NCBI RefSeq assembly: GCF_019468465.1
Contig: NZ_CP080519.1
Location: forward strand, 6,689,001 to 6,753,000
Length of the DNA stretch: 64,000 nucleotides
Reading direction: 5' to 3'
DNA from: Amycolatopsis sp. DSM 110486
Lineage (GTDB): Bacteria; Actinomycetota; Actinomycetes; Mycobacteriales; Pseudonocardiaceae
Both the position numbers and the translations under genes were made by a program. Shown here one piece after another: positions 59,292 to 64,000 of this stretch (the stretch's first letter is position 1; each line of letters starts with the position of its first letter). Below the pieces are notes generated by a model, which ran no database searches, was not told the DNA's origin, and saw nothing but the letters and a program-made list of their open reading frames with translations.

Positions 59292-62200
59292 ATGTACGAG
59301 CTTTCGCGGGTCCGCCTGCACTCGGTGGGCCCCGCGGGCGCCCGCTACCAGGACGTGGTGCTGGACTTCAGCGGCGTCGGCGCCACCATCACCGCGCCGA
59401 AGCAGGACGCGCTGTTCAGCGCCGGCATCCACGCCGGGGGACCGGTGCGCCGGCCCTCGCCCGCGAGCGTGCTGTTCCTCGAGAACGGCGGCGGCAAGTC
59501 GGTGCTGATCAAGCTGATCTTCTCCGTGATGCTGCCCGGCCGCCGCCAGGTGGTCGGGACCACGAGCACGAAGGTGCTGGAGAAGTTCGTGGCGGCCAAG
59601 GACGTCTCGCACGTGGCGCTGGAGTGGCTGCACGTGGAGACCGGGCACCGCGTGATCACCGGCAAGGTCTCGGAGTGGCGCGGGCACGTGACGTCGGCGG
59701 ACTCGGAGAACCTCGTGGACTCCTGGTACTGCTTCCGCCCCACGCAGGAACTCGGCCTCGACTCGCTGCCGCTGACCGCGGACGGCCGGCTGCTCACGAT
59801 GTCCGGCTTCCACGACCGGATCGCCGCGGCGGCCATGGCCGAGCCGGAGCTGGAGCTGTCCTGGACGCGGCGCCACCACGAATGGACCGGCCGGCTCGAC
59901 TCGCTCGGCCTCGACACCGAGCTGTTCCGCTACCAGCGCGCGATGAACGCGGGCGAGGGCGAGGCGGCCGACGCGTTCCAGTTCTCCACCGACGAGGCGT
60001 TCGTGGAGTTCCTGCTGCGTGCCGTGCTGTCGGAGGACGAGCCGAAGGACCTCGCCGAGGTCGTGTCGACGTATGCGCACAACCTCGCGCAGCGCGGCGA
60101 TCTGCTGGCGGAGAAGGACTTCGTGGAGGGCGCGCTCGAGCTGCTCGGCCCGCTCGCCGACGAGGAAGGTGTGGCCGCCGCGTCGCGCCGGATCGCCGAG
60201 TCGGCCCGCGCCGACCTGCGTGAGCTCGCCGGCCGGATCCACGCGCGCAACGAGCTGGAGAACGCGCGGCTGTCCGGGCTCGAAGAACACGTCGACGAGG
60301 TGAAGTCGGCGGAGAAGCTGGCCGAGGGCGACCATCGCCGGCTCGCCGCGGGCGTGACCGAGCTGCGCCGGCTCGTCGCCGTGCTGCGGCTGGAGGAAGC
60401 GCAGGAAGCGCGCCAGCGCGTGGACGCCGAGCTCGCCGACGCGAAGACGGCGGCCGAGGCGTGGCGCGAGACCGCGACCGTGCTGAACCACCTGAACGCC
60501 TCCCGCAAGGCGAAGGACCTGCGTGAGCTCGTCGGCAACCGCGAGGAGAAGGCGAAGCCCGCGCTGGCGGCGCGCAACTCCGCGGCCTCGGCGCTGGCGC
60601 GTGGCCTCACGTCGCTGGCCCGCGACGCGCAGCGCCAGGCGGACAAAGCCGAAGCCCGCGCCGGCGCTTTGCGTGCGGAGGCCGAGAAGGCGCAGACCGA
60701 TCGGGACGAGGCCGCGAACCTGGCCGCGTCTCGGCGAGCCGAGGCGCGCGGGCTGTCGTCGCGGATCGCCGAGTTGCGCGAGGAAATCTCGACGTCGGTC
60801 CGAAGTGGACTGTTGACGGCCGGCGCGGACGTCGCGGAAGCTTCGCGCGCGGCGCGCGGGCAAGCCGACGAGTCGGCGGCCGAGCTGGGCCGGCGTGAGC
60901 AGGAGCTCGACCGCGCGGCGGAGGATCTGCAGGCGGCGCAACGGGCCGTGAACGAGGCGAACCAGCTCGCCGGGTCCACTCAGGACCGTCTGGTGCGCGC
61001 GGCGGAAGACCTGGACCGGGCGCACCGCCGGACGGACGCGCTCGCCGTCGAACCCCGGCTCGTCGAGCTGCTCGGCGCCGACGACGTGCGCCTGGAAAGC
61101 GACCTTCCCGTTCTGCTGCAACGGCTTCGGGAAGCGAGCGCGGCCGTCGAGAAGGAGCAGACGGCGCTGCGGATGGAGGAGTCGGCCGACGAGCGTGCGC
61201 TGGCCGCGCTCGGCTCCGGCGGGCTGCTCCCGCCGCCGCACGACGTGCAGGCCGCGCTGGACGCCCTGGAAGAAGCCGGGATCACGGCGTGGTCCGGCTG
61301 GCGCTACCTGTCCAAACTGGACGCCGGCCGCCGCGCCGACGTGCTGGAGCGCCTGCCGCAGCTCGTCGCGGGCGTGCTGCTGAACGACGCCGCGCAGGTG
61401 CCGCGGGCGCGTGAGGTGCTGGCCGCTGGGCGGCTGCTGCCCAGTGCGGTGATCGCGGTGGGCACCACGGAGGCGTTCCAGAGCGACGACGGCGAGGCCG
61501 CGGCGGGCGTGGAGTTCCTCGTGCCGCCGAACCCGGCGATGTACGACGAGGAAGCGGCCGACACCGAACGCGAGGCCGTGGCGCTGCGGCACGCCGAACG
61601 CCAGCGGCGGCTGGAGCAGCTCGCCGGCGCGCTCGCCACCGACGGCGCGCTCACGTGGAAGCTCACGACCTGGCGCGAGGACTACCCGGCCGGGGCGATC
61701 GCCACGCTCGCGGAGCAGGCCGAAAGTGCCCGCGTGGCAAGGGAAACCGGGCAGACCGCGCTCGGGCAGGCGGAGGCGGAGTTCGCGCGGCTGAGCGAAA
61801 AGGCGGCGGCGCTGCGCGAGCGCGTGCCGGCTTTGCGGCTGGCTGTGGCCGACGGCGAGGAGAAGGCGCGCCGGCTGGGTGAGCTCACGACCCGGGCCAC
61901 GCGCGTCGCCGAGTGGACCGAGGAAGTCGAGCGGGCCACGGAGATCGCGGAGCGCGCCGAGGCCACGGCGGCCGACGCGGCGGCTCGCGCGGCGCGGCTG
62001 CGCGAGCAGGCGGGGGAGGAGCAGCGGACCGCGGACGGGCACCGCCGCACGGCGACCACCGCGCGGTCGGAGCTGGCCGAGGTCCCGGGGGCAGCCGAGG
62101 TGACCGAGGACGCCGAGGCGCCGGCCGAGCCCGTGGACGCGCTGCGGCGGACGTTCGCGTCGGCCTCGGAGGCCTACGCGAAGGTGGAGGTCGGCAGCGA

Positions 62201-63770
62201 CCTGCGCGCGGAGCTGGACCAGGCCGAGTCGGCGGAAGCCGCGGCGGGCTCGGCGCTCGAAGCGCTGGACGAAGCCGTGCGCACGCGGGCGGCGGAGCTG
62301 CTGGAGACACCGGACGGCTCGGACGCTTCGGCTCGCGCCGCCGCGTTGGCCCGCGCACGCCGCGTCGTCGACTCCGTCGAGGAGGACCGCACCGAGGCGA
62401 TCGGGCAGGTGTCCACCCGGCGGGCGGAGCTGGACGTGCTGCCGCTGCAGACGGGCGCGGCCTCGCCCGCCGAGCGGCCCCGCGACATCGAGCACGGCCT
62501 GGAGCTGGTCGACGCCGCTTCGCTGGAGGTTTCGGCGGCGGCGCGCACGTGGGAAGAGCTGCAGGAGCGGCGCGCGGCGGCGGAGGCGACGCTGGACGCG
62601 GCGAAGGCGTCGGCGTCCGGCTTCGGGCTGCTCGGCGAATCGCTCGCGCATCTGCTGCCGGAGGATCCGGCCGAGGCGTACGACGGTGACGTGGAATCGG
62701 CCCGCACCAAGCATTCGCAGCTGAACACGGTGCTGACGACCGCGCAGGAAGCCGCCGACGCGGGCGACCGCCGGGTGCGCGCGGCCACCGACCAGCTGGC
62801 GCAGTACGCGACGGAGAAGCGCTTCGAAAAGCTGAGCACGCCCGTGCGCCAGCAGGTGATCGCCGTGAAGCGCGACCAGCTGCCCGGCCACGCGGCCGAA
62901 TGGGCCGAGGCGCTGCGGCCGCGGCTGCGCACGCTCACCGACGACCTCGCCCAGATCGACCGGCACCGCGGCGGCATCATCACGCGCCTGCAGGGCATGG
63001 TCGACGGCGCGCTGCGCACCCTGCGCTCGGCCCAGCGCGTGTCGCGGCTGCCCGACGGCCTCGGCGACTGGTCGGGTCAGGAGTTCCTGCGCATCCGCTT
63101 CACGGAGCTCGAGGACAACGTGCTGGCCGAGAAGCTCGGCGAGGTCGTGGACGAGGCCGCGGTGGGCAAGACGGCCGACGGCCGCGACGTGAAGCGCGAC
63201 GGCCTTTCGCTCGTGCTGCGCGGCGTGCAGGTGGCCGCGCCCAAGGGGTTCCGAGTCGACATGCTCAAGCCGGACTCCGTGCTGCGCACCGAACGCCAGC
63301 GTGTGTCCGAGATCCGTGACGTGTTCTCCGGCGGCCAGCAGCTCACCGCGGCGATCATCCTGTACTGCACGCTCGCGTCGCTGCGCGCGAACAACCGCGG
63401 CAAGGCCCGCAACCGCCACTCCGGCGTGCTGTTCCTGGACAACCCGATCGGCCGCGCGTCGGCGGGCTACCTGCTGGAGCTGCAGCGCGCCGTCGCGGAG
63501 GCACTGGGCGTGCAGCTGATCTACACGACGGGCCTGTTCGACGCCGGCGCGCTCGCGGAGTTCCCGCTGATCGTCCGCCTGCGCAACGACGCCGACCTGC
63601 GCGCCGGGCGCAAGTACCTGTCGGTGGACTCGACCGTCCGCAACTCCCTGGAGGACCTCGGCGAGCCGGACGGGGTGGCCCGGCTCTCGGCGACGCGGAT
63701 GTTCGCGAAGGTGAGTGAGCCGGTCTCCGAGCCGGCCGAGGATTCCGCTGTGGACGAACAACCCGCGTGA
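59292..63770 (+). CDS. SMC/MukB-JetC-like coiled-coil ATPase
   Basis: 1492 residues, ATG. ATPase head split as in SMC proteins: Walker A LENGGGKSVLIKL at about 63-75, ABC signature FSGGQQLTAAI at about 1345, and Walker B GVLFLDNPIG at about 1377-1386, where Asn replaces the usual catalytic Glu after Asp. Between them are roughly 900 residues of heptad-rich coiled coil with a hinge-like break around 700-760 (LNDAAQVPRAREVLAAGRLLP). It should dimerise and, with the two preceding subunits, load on DNA. No JetD-type nuclease gene is adjacent. Confidence 0.75.
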   Translation: MYELSRVRLHSVGPAGARYQDVVLDFSGVGATITAPKQDALFSAGIHAGGPVRRPSPASVLFLENGGGKSVLIKLIFSVMLPGRRQVVGTTSTKVLEKFVAAKDVSHVALEWLHVETGHRVITGKVSEWRGHVTSADSENLVDSWYCFRPTQELGLDSLPLTADGRLLTMSGFHDRIAAAAMAEPELELSWTRRHHEWTGRLDSLGLDTELFRYQRAMNAGEGEAADAFQFSTDEAFVEFLLRAVLSEDEPKDLAEVVSTYAHNLAQRGDLLAEKDFVEGALELLGPLADEEGVAAASRRIAESARADLRELAGRIHARNELENARLSGLEEHVDEVKSAEKLAEGDHRRLAAGVTELRRLVAVLRLEEAQEARQRVDAELADAKTAAEAWRETATVLNHLNASRKAKDLRELVGNREEKAKPALAARNSAASALARGLTSLARDAQRQADKAEARAGALRAEAEKAQTDRDEAANLAASRRAEARGLSSRIAELREEISTSVRSGLLTAGADVAEASRAARGQADESAAELGRREQELDRAAEDLQAAQRAVNEANQLAGSTQDRLVRAAEDLDRAHRRTDALAVEPRLVELLGADDVRLESDLPVLLQRLREASAAVEKEQTALRMEESADERALAALGSGGLLPPPHDVQAALDALEEAGITAWSGWRYLSKLDAGRRADVLERLPQLVAGVLLNDAAQVPRAREVLAAGRLLPSAVIAVGTTEAFQSDDGEAAAGVEFLVPPNPAMYDEEAADTEREAVALRHAERQRRLEQLAGALATDGALTWKLTTWREDYPAGAIATLAEQAESARVARETGQTALGQAEAEFARLSEKAAALRERVPALRLAVADGEEKARRLGELTTRATRVAEWTEEVERATEIAERAEATAADAAARAARLREQAGEEQRTADGHRRTATTARSELAEVPGAAEVTEDAEAPAEPVDALRRTFASASEAYAKVEVGSDLRAELDQAESAEAAAGSALEALDEAVRTRAAELLETPDGSDASARAAALARARRVVDSVEEDRTEAIGQVSTRRAELDVLPLQTGAASPAERPRDIEHGLELVDAASLEVSAAARTWEELQERRAAAEATLDAAKASASGFGLLGESLAHLLPEDPAEAYDGDVESARTKHSQLNTVLTTAQEAADAGDRRVRAATDQLAQYATEKRFEKLSTPVRQQVIAVKRDQLPGHAAEWAEALRPRLRTLTDDLAQIDRHRGGIITRLQGMVDGALRTLRSAQRVSRLPDGLGDWSGQEFLRIRFTELEDNVLAEKLGEVVDEAAVGKTADGRDVKRDGLSLVLRGVQVAAPKGFRVDMLKPDSVLRTERQRVSEIRDVFSGGQQLTAAIILYCTLASLRANNRGKARNRHSGVLFLDNPIGRASAGYLLELQRAVAEALGVQLIYTTGLFDAGALAEFPLIVRLRNDADLRAGRKYLSVDSTVRNSLEDLGEPDGVARLSATRMFAKVSEPVSEPAEDSAVDEQPA

Positions 63771-63786
63771 CGCGGAACAGTGCCGA

Positions 63787-63807
63787 GGCCGGGGGAGTTG
63801 CCCCCGG
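63787..63807 (+). other. Hairpin between the SMC-like operon and the LLM gene
   Basis: CCGGGGG and CCCCCGG, with a short loop, lie in the 38-base gap between the two genes. It overlaps the likely ribosome-binding area of the next gene and may act as a terminator or lower its translation. Confidence 0.4.
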
Positions 63808-63808
63808 C

Positions 63809-64000
63809 ATGAGCGAACTGGGCCCACTGGGTGCGGCGATACCGGCGTTCGACACCACGGACTCGGCAGCCGCGATCGCCGCGGCCGTGCGGCTGGAGGA
63901 ACTCGGCTACTCCACCTTGTGGATGCCGGGCGGCCAAGGCGACAACCTGGCGCTCGTCCCGGACCTCGTCCGCGCGACCCGGCGGATCACCGTGGCCAAC
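63809..64000 (+). CDS. LLM-class flavin/F420 oxidoreductase, N-terminal part
   Basis: 64 residues run into the window end, so this is partial. AAAVRLEELGYSTLWMPGGQGDNLALVPDLVRATRRITVAN shows the luciferase-like monooxygenase barrel start with first beta strands and the GY-x-LW motif. These enzymes use FMN or F420. Chromosomal; follows the SMC-like operon in the same direction but with an intervening hairpin. Confidence 0.75.
   Translation, partial: MSELGPLGAAIPAFDTTDSAAAIAAAVRLEELGYSTLWMPGGQGDNLALVPDLVRATRRITVAN

Noticed and set aside
58794..63827. Minus-strand open frame of 1677 codons opposite the SMC-like ATPase
   Set aside because: Arg/Gly/Pro-rich shadow caused by high GC; the plus strand has clear ATPase motifs and coiled-coil pattern.
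1..64000. tRNA as integration target
   Set aside because: No cloverleaf-like sequence or T-loop motif was seen near the integrase or elsewhere; att core remains unknown.

Overview
The DNA is GC-rich and actinobacterial. The flanking chromosomal genes (a PPOX/F420-type oxidoreductase, an LLM-class flavin oxidoreductase and a large SMC-like operon) fit a Pseudonocardiaceae-type host such as Amycolatopsis; the genus is my inference. Most of the window is one integrated siphovirus-type prophage with a standard head-tail-lysis order and a tyrosine integrase at its right end (54535-55758, leftward). I found no att repeat and no tRNA. The right edge should lie between about 55.8 and 56.3 kb; the left edge is unresolved and may lie left of base 1.

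Layout. 0-4.6 kb: a TRADD-N-type membrane protein, an mIHF-like protein, a lipoprotein, a zinc-ribbon protein, an extra D-Ala-D-Ala ligase and a MetE-like methionine synthase. 4.7-11.1 kb (leftward): a TerD-like protein, small unknowns and a replication initiator-like protein whose gene carries three 22-bp-spaced iterons, as in the ori-in-O arrangement of lambda, then a Phd-like protein. 11.2-22.7 kb (rightward): ParB-like protein, ABC-ATPase/GNAT fusion, terminases, portal and a MuF/2H-phosphoesterase fusion. 23.4-28.0 kb: a 1538-residue capsid protein that appears to carry four surface-type beta domains. 28.1-29.8 kb: a head protein and the tail tube. 29.9-32.7 kb: a metabolic cassette (QueC-like PP-loop enzyme, two paralogous ATP-grasp ligases, an OsmC-like frame split by an amber codon). 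32.7-46.5 kb: connectors, tail chaperones, tape measure, Dit, tail proteins, fibres, endolysin and holin. 46.6-54.2 kb: a leaderless HTH regulator and cargo, including a candidate precursor peptide beside a JmjC oxygenase, an APH-like kinase, two GNATs, an ATP-dependent DNA ligase and a GntR regulator with palindromic operators.

56.3-64 kb is chromosome: a gene remnant, a PPOX protein, a three-gene MukBEF/Wadjet-like operon without a visible JetD nuclease gene, and the start of an LLM oxidoreductase.

How it fits together: leftward genes around the iterons would replicate the phage; rightward genes build and release virions. A short acidic GEGE-type tract recurs in many virion proteins, and an amide-ligase-type cassette sits among the structural genes. 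That makes virion-protein modification a testable idea, not a demonstrated one.
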